A DNA stretch of 64,000 nt, taken from NCBI GenBank assembly GCA_003075315.1, contig QDFQ01000001.1, positions 657,870-721,869 of the forward strand, written 5' to 3'. Shown in pieces: positions 1-9,622 of the stretch (the first letter of the stretch is position 1; each line of letters begins with the position of its first letter). The position numbers and the translations under genes were made by a program. The notes beneath the pieces were generated by a model. It was not told where the DNA came from and searched no databases. It saw nothing but the letters and a program-made list of their open reading frames with translations. The stretch is from Arthrobacter sp. TPD3018 (lineage in GTDB: Bacteria > Pseudomonadota > Alphaproteobacteria > Sphingomonadales > Sphingomonadaceae).

Positions 1-511
1 CGCCCGGCGGGGCGAGTGCTGCGATCGCCGGATCGCCCAACTCGGCCACATAGGCTGCGGCACCGGCCGTGTCGGGATAGGCGGCCTGCGCGATGCCATG
101 CGCCTTCAGCCAGTGACGGCATTGGCCCAGCGCCTGCGGGTGGCTCATCGCCTCGCGCACCTGGTCGCGCGTGCCCGGTCCCATCAGGGCATGGCGGATC
201 GACAGAAAATGTTCGCCGGTGATGACCAAACCCGATTCCGGCAGCAGAAAATGCATGTCCGCGACGCGGCCGTGCAGGGAGTTTTCAATCGGTATGACCG
301 CGCAATCGGCACGCCCGTCGCGCACCGCGTCGATCGCATCCTCGAAGCTGAAACAGGGCAGCGGCAGGCCGCCGGGAAAGGTTTCGGTGACGGCGACGTG
401 GCTGTTCGCGCCCGGCGCGCCCTGAAAGGCGACGGCCCGTTCCGGCTCGGCGGCGGCGGCGGCGGTCATCGCGGCGACGATCGGGCGGGCGGGGGCGGCG
501 TAGGTCTCCAT
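1..511 (-). CDS. pheA: Prephenate dehydratase, N-terminal part (cut by window edge)
   Basis: Reads from an ATG at 511 down to the window edge without a stop, giving about 170 residues. The translation has the catalytic-domain pattern of prephenate dehydratase: AFQGAPGANSHVA near the N-terminus, then a CFSFEDAIDAV segment, then the substrate-site hallmark IPIENSLHGRV. The enzyme converts prephenate to phenylpyruvate in phenylalanine synthesis, in the cytoplasm. The C-terminal ACT regulatory domain expected for the family lies outside the window, so feedback control by phenylalanine cannot be judged. It diverges from the cytochrome gene at 626. Family assignment is secure; only the downstream part is unseen. 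Confidence 0.9.
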   Translation of the reverse strand, partial: METYAAPARPIVAAMTAAAAAEPERAVAFQGAPGANSHVAVTETFPGGLPLPCFSFEDAIDAVRDGRADCAVIPIENSLHGRVADMHFLLPESGLVITGEHFLSIRHALMGPGTRDQVREAMSHPQALGQCRHWLKAHGIAQAAYPDTAGAAAYVAELGDPAIAALAPPG

Positions 512-625
512 GGGGCCGCGGACCTAGTGGCGTGGGGGCCGACCGGCAAGCGATGCTTGCGGACGGCCCGCGGCTTTCCTATGGGTTCGCTGCGCAAAGT
601 ATAAAACAGGGGCAGCGTTAGGCAG

Positions 626-1345
626 ATGGATAACCGCACCAATACGATCGCCGGGTGGACGCTGGCAGCCTGCGGGCTCGCGCTCGGTCTGTCGATCGTC
701 GGCGGCATGGCCTTCCACAGCGAGCGCCCCGAAAAGATGGGCTATGCGATTGAGGGCGTCGAGGAAGCCGGCGGCGGTGGCGAGGCCGCTGCGGTGCCGA
801 TCGCGACGCTGCTGCCGACCGCCGATGTCGCCAAGGGCGCGGAAGTGTTCAAGAAGTGCGCCGCCTGCCACACCGTCAACCAGGGCGGGGCGAACGGCAT
901 CGGTCCGAACCTGTACGGCACGCTCGGCGAACCGATCGGTCAGGGCAAGGGCGGCTTCGCCTTCTCGGATGCGCTGAAGGGCGTCGGCGGCAACTGGGAC
1001 TTTGACAAGATGAACGCGTGGCTGACGTCGCCGCGCAAGTTCGCGCCGGGCACGAAGATGACCTTCGCGGGCCTCGGCAACGCGCAGGATCGCGCCAACG
1101 TCATCGCCTATCTGAACAGCCAGGGGTCGAACCTCCCGCTGCCGGCGGCACCGGCTGCGGGTGCAGTGCCCGCCGCTGGCGGCGAAAAGGGTGCTGGGCC
1201 GGAGAAGCCCGCGACCAACGCCGCCAAAGATTCGGTGACGAACGCCGACGCTGCGAACAACCTCGGCAACACCGGCACGCCCGCATCGGGCGCGCCGTCG
1301 GTGGATCCCAACGCCGCCAAGGAAGGCGCGAAGGCGGGGAAGTAA
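626..1345 (+). CDS. Membrane-anchored class I cytochrome c (CycM/c552-like)
   Basis: A 239-residue protein with an uncleaved-looking N-terminal membrane helix (about residues 9-30) followed by a periplasmic cytochrome c domain. The heme site is C78-A-A-C81-H82 and the likely axial methionine is M145 in a GTKMTFAG motif, as in mitochondrial-type cytochromes c. An Ala/Pro/Gly-rich tail of about 70 residues follows the heme domain and is poorly conserved in such proteins. By analogy with CycM it would carry electrons between the cytochrome bc1 complex and a terminal oxidase at the outer face of the inner membrane. It is alone in its orientation, so no partner is suggested by context. Confidence 0.9.
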   Translation: MDNRTNTIAGWTLAACGLALGLSIVGGMAFHSERPEKMGYAIEGVEEAGGGGEAAAVPIATLLPTADVAKGAEVFKKCAACHTVNQGGANGIGPNLYGTLGEPIGQGKGGFAFSDALKGVGGNWDFDKMNAWLTSPRKFAPGTKMTFAGLGNAQDRANVIAYLNSQGSNLPLPAAPAAGAVPAAGGEKGAGPEKPATNAAKDSVTNADAANNLGNTGTPASGAPSVDPNAAKEGAKAGK

Positions 1346-1456
1346 ACCGGATTTCCGCCGCCGAGGTTTCTCCCGGCGGACCGTCTACGTGCAACCGCCG
1401 CCCCGGACGTGTTCCGGGATTTACCGCGCCGCAGCGAGCGGCAAGAGACCATCGTT

Positions 1457-1556
1457 CGTCACCCCGGCCTTGAGTCGGGGTCCCGCTTCGCCTTCGGCAG
1501 CAATGCCGGCTCACGTGACGTGAGAAGCGGGACCCCGGGTCAAGCCCGGGGTGACG
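1457..1556. repeat. REP-like bipartite palindrome, GGGGTCCCG type
   Basis: Two arms of about 32 bases face each other across a 35-base spacer: the left arm begins CGTCACCCCGG and the right arm ends CCGGGGTGACG. Each arm is itself a small imperfect palindrome. It lies between the convergent cytochrome and LOG genes. The same arm sequence recurs at 18425-18531. The rest of 1346-1632 holds no gene that I can support. Confidence 0.8.
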
Positions 1557-1632
1557 GTGCGTAGTGAGAGGTTGCTGGAAACGGGTATTCCGTCAGATGG
1601 CGCAATGCCGCGCTGACAGGGCGAAACCGCGC

Positions 1633-2508
1633 TCAGCCCTCCTGCTTCGCCTGTTCCTCATAGAAGGCACGCACCACGTCCCACGCCTCTTCGGCCGTTT
1701 CGACGTAGGTGAAGATGCCGAGGTCGCGCTGGCTGACGACGCCTTCGTCGACCAACGCCTGGAAGTTCACCACCTTTTCCCAGAATTCGCGGCCGAATAG
1801 CAGCACCGGGATCGGCTTGATCTTGCCGGTCTGGATCAGCGTCAGCAGTTCGAACAGTTCGTCGAACGTGCCGAACCCGCCGGGGAAGGCCGCCAGTGCG
1901 CGGGCGCGGAGCAGGAAGTGCATCTTCCTGAGCGCGAAATAGTGGAACTGGAAGCTCAGCGCCGGCGTGACATAGGGATTGGGCGCCTGTTCGTGCGGCA
2001 GGACGATGTTCAGGCCGATCGATTCGGCGCCGACATCGGTCGCGCCGCGGTTGGCCGCTTCCATGATCGACGGGCCGCCCCCGGAGCAGACGACGAACTG
2101 GCGCATCCCCTTCTGATCGCGCGGCACGCGGCTGGCGATCTGGGCGAGTTCGCGCGCGACCTCGTAATAGCGGCTCTTGTCGACCAGTCGCTGCGCGATC
2201 GCACGGCTCGTGTCGTCGGTGGCGAGCTCCAGCATCGCCTGTGCCTTGGCAGGCTCGGGAATACGCGCCGAGCCGTACATGACGAAGGTGGAGGCGATCT
2301 TCGCCTCTTCCAGCAGCAGTTCGGGTTTCAGCAGTTCGAGTTGGAAACGGACGGGGCGCAGATCCTCGCGCAGCAGGAAGTCCATGTCCTGGAAAGCGAG
2401 CTTGTAGGCGGGATGCTCGGTCTGCGGCGTCGAAATCGCCTGTTGGGCGGAGGCGGCATCCTGGCTGGCGCGGGGGAAGACCCGCTCGGGTACGCGTGTA
2501 TCGGTCAT
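1633..2508 (-). CDS. LOG-family (TIGR00730) Rossmann-fold hydrolase
   Basis: About 291 residues from ATG 2508; a TTG at 2526 in frame is an alternative start, and neither has a clear ribosome site. The protein carries the LOG-family signatures GGGPSIMEAANRGA and PGGFGTFDELFELL, which form the nucleotide-monophosphate phosphoribohydrolase site. Family members cleave cytokinin riboside 5'-monophosphates or other nucleoside monophosphates to base and ribose 5-phosphate; many are mislabelled lysine decarboxylases. The N-terminal extension of about 90 residues places it in the longer bacterial subgroup whose substrate is less certain. It follows the extensin-like gene on the same strand with a 39-base gap. 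Confidence 0.85.
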   Translation of the reverse strand: MTDTRVPERVFPRASQDAASAQQAISTPQTEHPAYKLAFQDMDFLLREDLRPVRFQLELLKPELLLEEAKIASTFVMYGSARIPEPAKAQAMLELATDDTSRAIAQRLVDKSRYYEVARELAQIASRVPRDQKGMRQFVVCSGGGPSIMEAANRGATDVGAESIGLNIVLPHEQAPNPYVTPALSFQFHYFALRKMHFLLRARALAAFPGGFGTFDELFELLTLIQTGKIKPIPVLLFGREFWEKVVNFQALVDEGVVSQRDLGIFTYVETAEEAWDVVRAFYEEQAKQEG

Positions 2509-2547
2509 CCGAGGGAAGTAGAGCAAAGCTTCCGCCTGCTCAACGGC

Positions 2548-3222
2548 CTATCGGCAAAGGCCGGCGTGATCATCCTCCAGGTGCAAATGGTTGCGATGTG
2601 CCGCGTTATACGCCGGGGACAGGACCGTGCCGAACCGCCGGCAAGCCGAGGCGTGAATCGTCGTCAGGAAGCGTTGCACCGCCGGGTCCGGCGAGCTCCA
2701 GTCGTTGAGGATCGAGACGCGCCGCCCGTCCTTCAGCGTGACGCCGCCGATATCGATCGCGTTGGCGATCGCATGACCGGAGCGTCGCCCCCCATAGGCG
2801 GTGCCGACGACGTTGCGGCAGGCATAGCTGCCCATGCTCTGCACACTTGCCAGTTCGCTGCCCAGAATCTGATACGCGGCCGGGGCCACCGCGTTGCGCA
2901 CCCATGCCGAAAAGGCGCGCGCTTCCCCGCAGCGAACCGCGCCCAGGCCGGGAACGGGTACGCCGATCTCTACGAGTTGCACCGCGCCGGACAGGCCGCA
3001 GCCGTTGCCGTAATCCTTGTCCGGCAGCACGCGATAGGCGACGTTCATGCTCCGCAGGTCGGCGAGACATTGCGCGGTTTCACGGATTGACGGGGTGGCG
3101 ATCGACGCGCGTGGCGCTTGCGCCGGCGCTGGTGCGGGACGTTCGCGGCTGCCGCAACCGGTGAGCGCGAGCAGTGCCGCGGTCGAAAGTCCGGCCCGGC
3201 GACGGTCAATTCGGAAGGTCAT
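2548..3222 (-). CDS. Extensin-like C-terminal domain lipoprotein
   Basis: A 224-residue protein with a lipoprotein signal: Arg-rich start, hydrophobic stretch and a lipobox LTGC near residue 23, then a Pro/Ala-rich linker. The rest matches the extensin-like C domain (PF06904): conserved Cys residues, GGRRSGHAIANAIDIGG, a Trp before the VQRF segment, and an NAAHRNHLHLE ending. The His/Asp pattern resembles D,D-peptidase-type metal sites, so a cell-wall role is plausible, but the family is not biochemically settled. Its start overlaps the end of the upstream DUF4328 gene by 17 bases, so the two are probably co-transcribed. Confidence 0.85.
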   Translation of the reverse strand: MTFRIDRRRAGLSTAALLALTGCGSRERPAPAPAQAPRASIATPSIRETAQCLADLRSMNVAYRVLPDKDYGNGCGLSGAVQLVEIGVPVPGLGAVRCGEARAFSAWVRNAVAPAAYQILGSELASVQSMGSYACRNVVGTAYGGRRSGHAIANAIDIGGVTLKDGRRVSILNDWSSPDPAVQRFLTTIHASACRRFGTVLSPAYNAAHRNHLHLEDDHAGLCR

Positions 3223-3937
3223 GCTCCGCTATAGGCGTATCGAAGCTTGCGGGCACCTGACCGTCGGCTGATGGTGCCGGAAACGCCCCGGTGTGTAGCG
3301 CCGCATGCTGCATCGCGGTCAATTTGCGGATGATGCCGATCAGCACGATGGCGAGCGGCAGGTCGATCAACAGGTTGAGCGCGGTGAGCGAATGGGCCGC
3401 CATCAACTGGTCGGTCGTATCGGTATGGCGCCAGGCGCGGAACGTGAGATTGCCCCAGAAATTGGTGACGATCCACAGCCCCCACCAGAGCCGCAGTGCC
3501 CAGGGAACCTCCACCGCTGCGATGTCGCGCGGATTGATGGTCGCCCGCCAGGTCTCGCTGACGCCCTTGAAAGGCATGTAGAAGTTCGCGAACGGTATGA
3601 AGAACCAGCCGATGGACCAGCGTGGCGAGACGGTCATCTGATCGCCGGAGTCTTGTGCGAAGCCGTGCGCATTGCGGTTAGTGACCAAAATCCAGCGCAG
3701 GATCGCGAAACCGGCGATGCAAAAGGCGATACCGGACAGCGCCGAGGTCGGCAGGTTGATCGCATCGGACAGGCGCGCCTGACGCATTACGTCCGGCGTC
3801 ACCCCGCCCGAAAACTGGTTGAGCACGGAGATGGTATAGACGGACGATGCCGCGTCGATCGCAGTCAGCGTTATCCAGGCCGCCGTCGCGATGACGGCGA
3901 ATCGGCCTGCCTTCGTCGGATCGCGTTGTTCGTACAT
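3206..3937 (-). CDS. DUF4328 membrane protein
   Basis: Starts at ATG 3937, chosen because GAGGAGG sits just upstream on the coding strand; an in-frame ATG 18 bases earlier lacks one. The 243-residue product has about five hydrophobic segments and the DUF4328 core SPRWSIGWFFIPFANFYMP followed by an LRLWWGLWI helix. The family is of unknown function and lies in the inner membrane. The 3' end overlaps the extensin-like gene by 17 bases. Nothing in the sequence points to a substrate. Confidence 0.8.
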   Translation of the reverse strand: MYEQRDPTKAGRFAVIATAAWITLTAIDAASSVYTISVLNQFSGGVTPDVMRQARLSDAINLPTSALSGIAFCIAGFAILRWILVTNRNAHGFAQDSGDQMTVSPRWSIGWFFIPFANFYMPFKGVSETWRATINPRDIAAVEVPWALRLWWGLWIVTNFWGNLTFRAWRHTDTTDQLMAAHSLTALNLLIDLPLAIVLIGIIRKLTAMQHAALHTGAFPAPSADGQVPASFDTPIAEHDLPN

Positions 3938-4103
3938 GGTCCGCCTCCTCGTCACGATAGGACCGTATTCGACTCATACGGCAGGTGAAAGATCAATCCG
4001 TCCTCGGCCGATCCGGACTTGCCAGCCCGCGTCCGCATCTCTAGGGCCGTCGGCGGGCCACGCCGTCCCAACGCGGCGCGCGCTCTCTGTGAGGAGAGAT
4101 ACA

Positions 4104-5255
4104 TTGACGGATACTGCCACCGCACCCGCGTCGGGTGTGAAGCCTGCGACCAAGCCGGCACGCCCCTTCTTCAGCTCCGGTCCCTGCGCCAAGCCTCCGG
4201 GCTGGGATGCGTCGAAGCTCGCTACCGAATCGCTCGGCCGTTCGCACCGCTCCAAGATCGGCAAGCAGCGCCTCCAATATTGCATCGATCTGATGCGCGA
4301 GCTGCTGAACCTGCCCGACACGCACCGCATCGGCATCGTGCCGGGTAGCGATACCGGCGCGTTCGAGATGGCGATGTGGACGATGCTCGGCGCGCGTCCC
4401 GTGACCGCGCTCGCCTGGGAAAGCTTCGGCGAAGGCTGGGTGACGGACGCCGTCAAGCAGCTCAAGATCGACCCCACCGTCATCCGCGCCGATTACGGCC
4501 AGCTGCCCGATTTGAATGCGATCGACTGGTCGACCGACGTGCTGTTCACTTGGAACGGCACCACCAGCGGCGTGCGCGTGCCGAACGCGGACTTCATTCC
4601 CGCGGAGCGCGAGGGCCTGTCCTTCGCCGATGCGACCAGCGGCGTGTTCGCCTATGACATCGACTGGTCGAAGATCGATGTCGCGACGTTCAGCTGGCAG
4701 AAGGTGCTGGGCGGCGAGGGCGGTCATGGCGTCCTGATCCTCGGGCCCCGTGCGGTCGAGCGGTTGGAAAGCTACACGCCGGCCTGGCCGTTGCCCAAGG
4801 TGTTCCGCCTGGTATCCAAGGGCAAGCTGACCGAGGGCATCTTCAAGGGTGAGACGATCAACACGCCGTCGATGCTGGCGGTCGAAGATGCGATCGCGAG
4901 CCTCGAATGGGCGAAGTCGCTGGGCACGGGCGGTCTGATCGCACGCTCGGACGCCAATGCCGCCGCGCTCGACCGGATCGTCGACGCGCGCGACTGGCTC
5001 GGCCATCTTGCCGCGGACCCCGCGTCGCGGTCGAAGACCAGCGTGTGCCTGACCGTGGAGGGCGCCGACGAGGCGTTCATCAAGGCGATGGCCGGCGCGC
5101 TGGAAAAGGAAGGCGCTGCGTTCGACGTCGCCGGATATCGCGACGCCCCGGCGGGCTTGCGCATCTGGTGCGGCGCCACGGTCGATACCGCGGATATCGA
5201 GGCGCTCGGCCCGTGGCTCGACTGGGCCTACGCGACCGCGAAGAACGCCGCCTAA
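4104..5255 (+). CDS. serC: Phosphoserine aminotransferase
   Basis: Transfers the amino group of glutamate to 3-phosphohydroxypyruvate, the second step of serine synthesis; PLP-dependent, cytoplasmic. The open frame extends further upstream, but a GAGGAGA site at 4091-4097 sets the start at TTG 4104, giving 383 residues, the usual length of the alphaproteobacterial form. Visible features are the PFFSSGPCAKPPGW start, the GSDTGAFEMAMW segment and the PLP lysine in TFSWQKVLGGEGGHG. It is followed by serA at 5384, with one REP-like element between them, so the two serine genes may be read together. Confidence 0.95.
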   Translation: MTDTATAPASGVKPATKPARPFFSSGPCAKPPGWDASKLATESLGRSHRSKIGKQRLQYCIDLMRELLNLPDTHRIGIVPGSDTGAFEMAMWTMLGARPVTALAWESFGEGWVTDAVKQLKIDPTVIRADYGQLPDLNAIDWSTDVLFTWNGTTSGVRVPNADFIPAEREGLSFADATSGVFAYDIDWSKIDVATFSWQKVLGGEGGHGVLILGPRAVERLESYTPAWPLPKVFRLVSKGKLTEGIFKGETINTPSMLAVEDAIASLEWAKSLGTGGLIARSDANAAALDRIVDARDWLGHLAADPASRSKTSVCLTVEGADEAFIKAMAGALEKEGAAFDVAGYRDAPAGLRIWCGATVDTADIEALGPWLDWAYATAKNAA

Positions 5256-5266
5256 CCCACTCACTT

Positions 5267-5360
5267 CGTCATTCCCGCGAAGGCGGGAATCCAGACACGC
5301 AGGTCGTCGAAGGAGTCGCAACGTCAGCGGCTCTGGATCCTCGCCTTCGCGGGGATGACG
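5267..5360. repeat. REP-like bipartite palindrome, ATTCCCGC type
   Basis: Left arm CGTCATTCCCGCGAAGGCGG, right arm a degenerate reverse complement ending GGGGATGACG, with about 40 bases between them. Each arm contains its own hairpin (ATTCCCGC facing GCGGGAAT), much like the dRS3 core described in Neisseria. Same type as 24424-24519 and 32698-32792. It sits between serC and serA, which share orientation. Confidence 0.8.
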
Positions 5361-5383
5361 ACCGAATTTGAAGGGATAGCTCA

Positions 5384-6961
5384 ATGCCCAAAGTCCTCAT
5401 CAGCGACAAAATGGACCCCAAGGCCGCTCAGATCTTTCGCGAGCGCGGTGTCGAGGTCGACGAGATCACCGGCAAGACGCCGGACGAACTGAAGGCGATC
5501 ATCGGCCAGTATGACGGCCTCGCCATCCGAAGCTCGACCAAGGTCACCAAGGACATTCTCGAGCACGCGACCAACCTAAAGGTCGTCGGCCGCGCCGGCA
5601 TCGGCGTCGACAATGTCGATATCCCCGCAGCGAGCGCCAAGGGCGTCGTGGTGATGAACACGCCGTTCGGCAATTCGATCACCACCGCCGAACACGCCAT
5701 CGCGCTGATGTTCGCGCTCGCGCGCCAGCTGCCCGAGGCGGATGCGTCGACGCAGGCCGGCAAGTGGGAAAAGAACCGCTTCATGGGCGTCGAGCTGACC
5801 GCGAAGACGCTGGGTCTGATCGGCGCGGGCAATATCGGTAGCATCGTCGCCGATCGCGCGCGCGGGCTTAAGATGAAGGTCGTCGCGTTCGATCCGTTCC
5901 TCACCCCCGAACGTGCGATCGAAATGGGTGTCGAGAAGGTGACGCTGGACGAACTGCTGGCGCGCGCCGACTTCATCACGTTGCACACGCCGCTGACCGA
6001 CCAGACGCGCAACATCCTGTCGGCGGAGAATCTCGCCAAGACGAAGAAGGGCGTGCGCATCATCAATTGCGCGCGCGGCGGCCTGATCGACGAGGCAGCG
6101 CTGAAGGAAGGCCTCGACGCGGGCCATATCGCCGGTGCTGCGCTCGACGTGTTCGTGGAAGAGCCGGCCAAGGCGTCGCCGCTGTTCGGCACGCCGAACT
6201 TCGTCAGCACGCCGCACCTCGGTGCATCGACCACCGAAGCGCAGGTCAATGTCGCGATTCAGGTCGCGGAGCAGATGGCCGATTTCCTCGTCTCCGGCGG
6301 CGTCACCAACGCGCTCAACATGCCGAGCCTGTCGGCGGAGGAAGCGCCCAAGCTGAAGCCGTATATGGCGCTCGCCGAAAAGCTCGGCAGCCTTGTGGGG
6401 CAGCTCACTACCGGCGCGATCACGCGCATCTCGGTCCACACCGAAGGCGCGGCGGCCGACCTCAACGCCAAGCCGATCGTCAGCGCAGTGCTCGCCGGCT
6501 TCCTGCGCAACCAGACCGACACGGTCAACATGGTCAACGCGCCCTTGCTCGCCCGCGATCGCGGTGTCGAGGTGCGCGAGGTGCGGACTGAACGCGAGGG
6601 CGATTACCACACGCTGCTGCGCGTGTCCGTGAAGACCGCGGACGGCGAACGCTCGGTCGCGGGGACGTTGTTCGGCGATCAGGCGCCGCGCCTGGTCGAG
6701 CTGTTCGGCATCAAGGTGGAGGCCGATCTTGCCGGCCCGATGCTCTACGTCGTCAATGAAGACGCGCCGGGCTTCATCGGCCGTCTGGGTACCACGCTGG
6801 GCGAGGCGGGTGTCAACATCGGCACCTTCCACCTCGGCCGCCGTTCGGCGGGCGGCGAGGCGGTGCTGCTGCTCTCGGTCGACGAAGCGGTGAGCGCGGA
6901 CCTGCTCGCCAAGGTCAAGGCGCTGCCCGGCGTGAAGACGGCCATGGGCCTGGCGTTCTGA
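5384..6961 (+). CDS. serA: D-3-phosphoglycerate dehydrogenase
   Basis: Oxidises 3-phosphoglycerate with NAD to start serine synthesis. The 525-residue protein has the long form: a substrate-binding half, the NAD fold with GLIGAGNIGS near residues 145-153, the catalytic arginine in INCARGGLID and histidine in STPHLGAST, then the ASB intervening domain and a C-terminal ACT domain (LYVVNEDAPGFIGRLG). The ACT domain implies serine feedback or allosteric control, although not all long forms respond to serine. It follows serC, the next enzyme of the pathway. Confidence 0.97.
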   Translation: MPKVLISDKMDPKAAQIFRERGVEVDEITGKTPDELKAIIGQYDGLAIRSSTKVTKDILEHATNLKVVGRAGIGVDNVDIPAASAKGVVVMNTPFGNSITTAEHAIALMFALARQLPEADASTQAGKWEKNRFMGVELTAKTLGLIGAGNIGSIVADRARGLKMKVVAFDPFLTPERAIEMGVEKVTLDELLARADFITLHTPLTDQTRNILSAENLAKTKKGVRIINCARGGLIDEAALKEGLDAGHIAGAALDVFVEEPAKASPLFGTPNFVSTPHLGASTTEAQVNVAIQVAEQMADFLVSGGVTNALNMPSLSAEEAPKLKPYMALAEKLGSLVGQLTTGAITRISVHTEGAAADLNAKPIVSAVLAGFLRNQTDTVNMVNAPLLARDRGVEVREVRTEREGDYHTLLRVSVKTADGERSVAGTLFGDQAPRLVELFGIKVEADLAGPMLYVVNEDAPGFIGRLGTTLGEAGVNIGTFHLGRRSAGGEAVLLLSVDEAVSADLLAKVKALPGVKTAMGLAF

Positions 6962-6968
6962 TGACTGG

Positions 6969-6999
6969 CCGGGCAGCGCCGCGATACGGCGTTGCCCGG
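6969..6999 (+). terminator. Strong hairpin after serA
   Basis: A 13-pair stem (CCGGGCAGCGCCG with its complement, one G-T pair) and a five-base loop begin 7 bases after the serA stop. No U-run follows, so it is either a factor-dependent stop, a weak intrinsic terminator, or a 3' stabiliser. Confidence 0.55.
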
Positions 7000-7029
7000 T
7001 TCGGCGGCTGGCGATAGGGCGGCGTGATC

Positions 7030-8130
7030 ATGACTCCCCTGCTTCCCGAAGGTTTTCGCGACCGCCTGCCGCCCCACGCCGATGCCGCCGCGGCGATCGA
7101 GGCGCGCGCCTTGGAGGCGGCGCGCCTTTACGGCTACGAGCGCGCCGATCCGCCGTTGGTGGAATATGCCGATGCGTTGGGATCGCGCTTGAAGGACGGC
7201 GCGCTGACCGACGCGGTGCGTTACGTCGATCCCGTGTCGCAGCGGACGCTGGCGATCCGGCCGGACGTGACCGCGCAGATCGCGCGCATCGCGGCGACGC
7301 GCATGGGGCATCATCCGCGGCCCGTGCGCCTGTCCTATGCTGGGCCCGTGCTGAAGCTGCGCAGTCCCGAACTCGCGCCGGCGCGGGAATGGCGGCAGAT
7401 CGGCTGCGAGCTGATCGGCCTCGATTCGATACCCGCAGCACAGGAAGTGGTGTCGGTCGCGGTCTCGGCGCTGACCGCGGCGGGAGCGAGTGGCCTGTCG
7501 ATCGACTTCACTTTGCCCGATCTGGTTGACACGCTCGCCGCCGGGCCGTTCCCTGTTCCCGCCGACAAGATCGACACGTTGCGCGAGCGGCTGGACGCCA
7601 AGGATGCCGGCGCAGTGGCGGCGCTGGCGCCCGATTATCTGCCGCTGGTCGAGGCGGCGGGGCCGTTCGCATCGGCACTGGAACGACTGCGCGCCTTCGA
7701 TCGCGATGGTGTGCTGGCGAGCCGGCTCGATGGCCTGGCTGCGATCGCCGCGGGGCTAGGCGACGGCGTCACGCTGACGCTCGATCCGACCGAGCGGCAC
7801 GGCTTCGAATATCAGACGTGGCTGGGGTTCTCGCTGTTCATCGCCGGGGCGCCGCGCGAGGTGGGCCGTGGCGGCACCTATACGGTGATGCACGAAGGCG
7901 GCGCGGAGGAGGCGGCAACCGGCTTCTCCCTCTACGCCGATGCGATTCTGGCAACCGCTGGCCCGGTCGAGCGGCGGCGGTTGTTCCTGCCTTTCGGCAC
8001 GCCGGCCGAGGCGGGGGCGGCGATGCGCGCGGAGGGCTGGGTCACGGTCGCGGCGCTGGAGGCAGGCGATACGCCCGAGGCGCAGCTTGCGACGCACGTG
8101 TACGCCGACGGGGCGGCGCGGGCGCTCTAG
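7030..8130 (+). CDS. hisZ: ATP phosphoribosyltransferase regulatory subunit
   Basis: HisZ is a catalytically dead histidyl-tRNA synthetase-like protein that binds short-form HisG and mediates histidine feedback in the first step of histidine synthesis. The 366-residue protein begins LLPEGFRDRLPP, keeps the class II motif 2 pattern (LAIRPDVTAQIARI), and has the shortened length typical of HisZ; it lacks the C-terminal anticodon-binding domain of true HisRS. ATG 7030 is preferred over GTG 7024 because AGGGCGG lies 8 bases before it. hisG is not in the window. Position between serA and purA is common in sphingomonads as I recall. Confidence 0.9.
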   Translation: MTPLLPEGFRDRLPPHADAAAAIEARALEAARLYGYERADPPLVEYADALGSRLKDGALTDAVRYVDPVSQRTLAIRPDVTAQIARIAATRMGHHPRPVRLSYAGPVLKLRSPELAPAREWRQIGCELIGLDSIPAAQEVVSVAVSALTAAGASGLSIDFTLPDLVDTLAAGPFPVPADKIDTLRERLDAKDAGAVAALAPDYLPLVEAAGPFASALERLRAFDRDGVLASRLDGLAAIAAGLGDGVTLTLDPTERHGFEYQTWLGFSLFIAGAPREVGRGGTYTVMHEGGAEEAATGFSLYADAILATAGPVERRRLFLPFGTPAEAGAAMRAEGWVTVAALEAGDTPEAQLATHVYADGAARAL

Positions 8131-8324
8131 TACCAACGCTCGTTTCATCCTCTCCCTCACACGTCGCCAGCGCAGCGCCGGAAGGGTGAGGCCGATCCAC
8201 CACTACCCGGTTGACCCGCCGCGCGCATGCCGGTAGCTGCGCGCTCGTATTTCAGGACCATCCGTTGCGCCGAGTCCTGTCGAAGGGCGCCACGGACCAC
8301 GCCGGCAGGCGGAGACCTGTATCC

Positions 8325-9614
8325 ATGGCCAACGTAGCAGTCATCGGCGCGCAATGGGGCGACGAGGGCAAGGGCAAGATCGTCGATTGGCTCGCCGAGC
8401 GCGCCGACATGGTCGTGCGCTTCCAGGGTGGCCATAACGCCGGCCACACGCTCGTCGTCGGCGAGAACGTCTATAAATTGTCGCTGCTGCCGTCGGGCAT
8501 CGTGCGCAGCACGCCCTCCGTCATCGGCAATGGCGTGGTGCTCGACCCCTGGGCGCTCAAAGCCGAAATCGAGCGCCTGGGCGAGCAGGGGGTTTCAGCG
8601 ACGCCGGAGACGCTGCGCATTGCGGATACCTGTGCGCTGATCCTGCCGCTGCACCGCGATCTCGACGGGCTGCGCGAGGATGCATCGGGTGCGGGCAAGA
8701 TCGGCACCACGCGTCGCGGCATCGGTCCGGCCTATGAGGACAAGGTCGGCCGCCGCGCGATCCGCGTATGCGATCTGGCGCATCTCGACGATCTGGGGCC
8801 GCAACTCGATCGGTTGCTCGCGCATCACGACGCGCTGCGCGCCGGGTTCGGAGCGGCACCAATCGATCGGGCGGGCCTGCTCGCCGAACTGCGCGCGATT
8901 GCGGGCTTCGTCCTGCCCTTCGCCAAGCCGGTGTGGCGTGACCTCAACGAAGCGCGTGGCCGCGGCAAGCGCATCCTGTTCGAAGGCGCGCAGGGCGTGC
9001 TGCTCGACGTCGATCATGGCACCTATCCGTTCGTCACCTCGTCCAACACGATCGCGGGTACCGCGGCGGGCGGATCGGGCCTGGGGCCGGCCGCGGTCGG
9101 CTTCGTCCTGGGCATCGCCAAGGCCTATACGACCCGCGTCGGATCGGGGCCGTTCCCGACCGAGCTGGATGACGAAACGGGCGAGCGGCTGGGCCAGCGC
9201 GGTCACGAATTCGGCACGGTGACGGGGCGGAAGCGGCGCTGCGGCTGGATCGACACGGTGCTGCTGCGCCAGTCGGCGGCGGTAGGCGGCATCACCGGCA
9301 TCGCGCTGACCAAGATCGATGTGCTCGACGGGTTCGAGACGGTGAAGATCTGCACCGGCTATCGCCTGAATGGGCAGGAACTCGATTATTTCCCGGCGCA
9401 CGCCGCGGATCAGGCGAATGTCGAGCCGATCTATGAAGAGATGGAAGGCTGGCAGGAGTCGACCGCAGGCGCACGGAGCTGGGCGGACCTGCCGGCACAG
9501 GCGATCAAGTATATCCGCCGCGTCGAGGAACTGATCCGCTGCCCTGTTGCCCTGGTATCGACCAGCCCCGAGCGGGAGGATACGATCTTGGTTCGCGATC
9601 CTTTCGCGGATTGA
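8325..9614 (+). CDS. purA: Adenylosuccinate synthetase
   Basis: Joins IMP and aspartate using GTP, the first committed step from IMP to AMP. The 429-residue product has the GTP loop GDEGKGK at residues 12-18 with catalytic Asp13, [10 protein letters not shown] for the IMP site, and the [12 protein letters not shown] segment; length is normal. Start ATG 8325 follows GGCGGAG. The region 8131-8324 upstream has no gene I can support. A clear terminator follows at 9621. Confidence 0.97.
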   Translation: MANVAVIGAQWGDEGKGKIVDWLAERADMVVRFQGGHNAGHTLVVGENVYKLSLLPSGIVRSTPSVIGNGVVLDPWALKAEIERLGEQGVSATPETLRIADTCALILPLHRDLDGLREDASGAGKIGTTRRGIGPAYEDKVGRRAIRVCDLAHLDDLGPQLDRLLAHHDALRAGFGAAPIDRAGLLAELRAIAGFVLPFAKPVWRDLNEARGRGKRILFEGAQGVLLDVDHGTYPFVTSSNTIAGTAAGGSGLGPAAVGFVLGIAKAYTTRVGSGPFPTELDDETGERLGQRGHEFGTVTGRKRRCGWIDTVLLRQSAAVGGITGIALTKIDVLDGFETVKICTGYRLNGQELDYFPAHAADQANVEPIYEEMEGWQESTAGARSWADLPAQAIKYIRRVEELIRCPVALVSTSPEREDTILVRDPFAD

Positions 9615-9622
9615 GGATGCAA

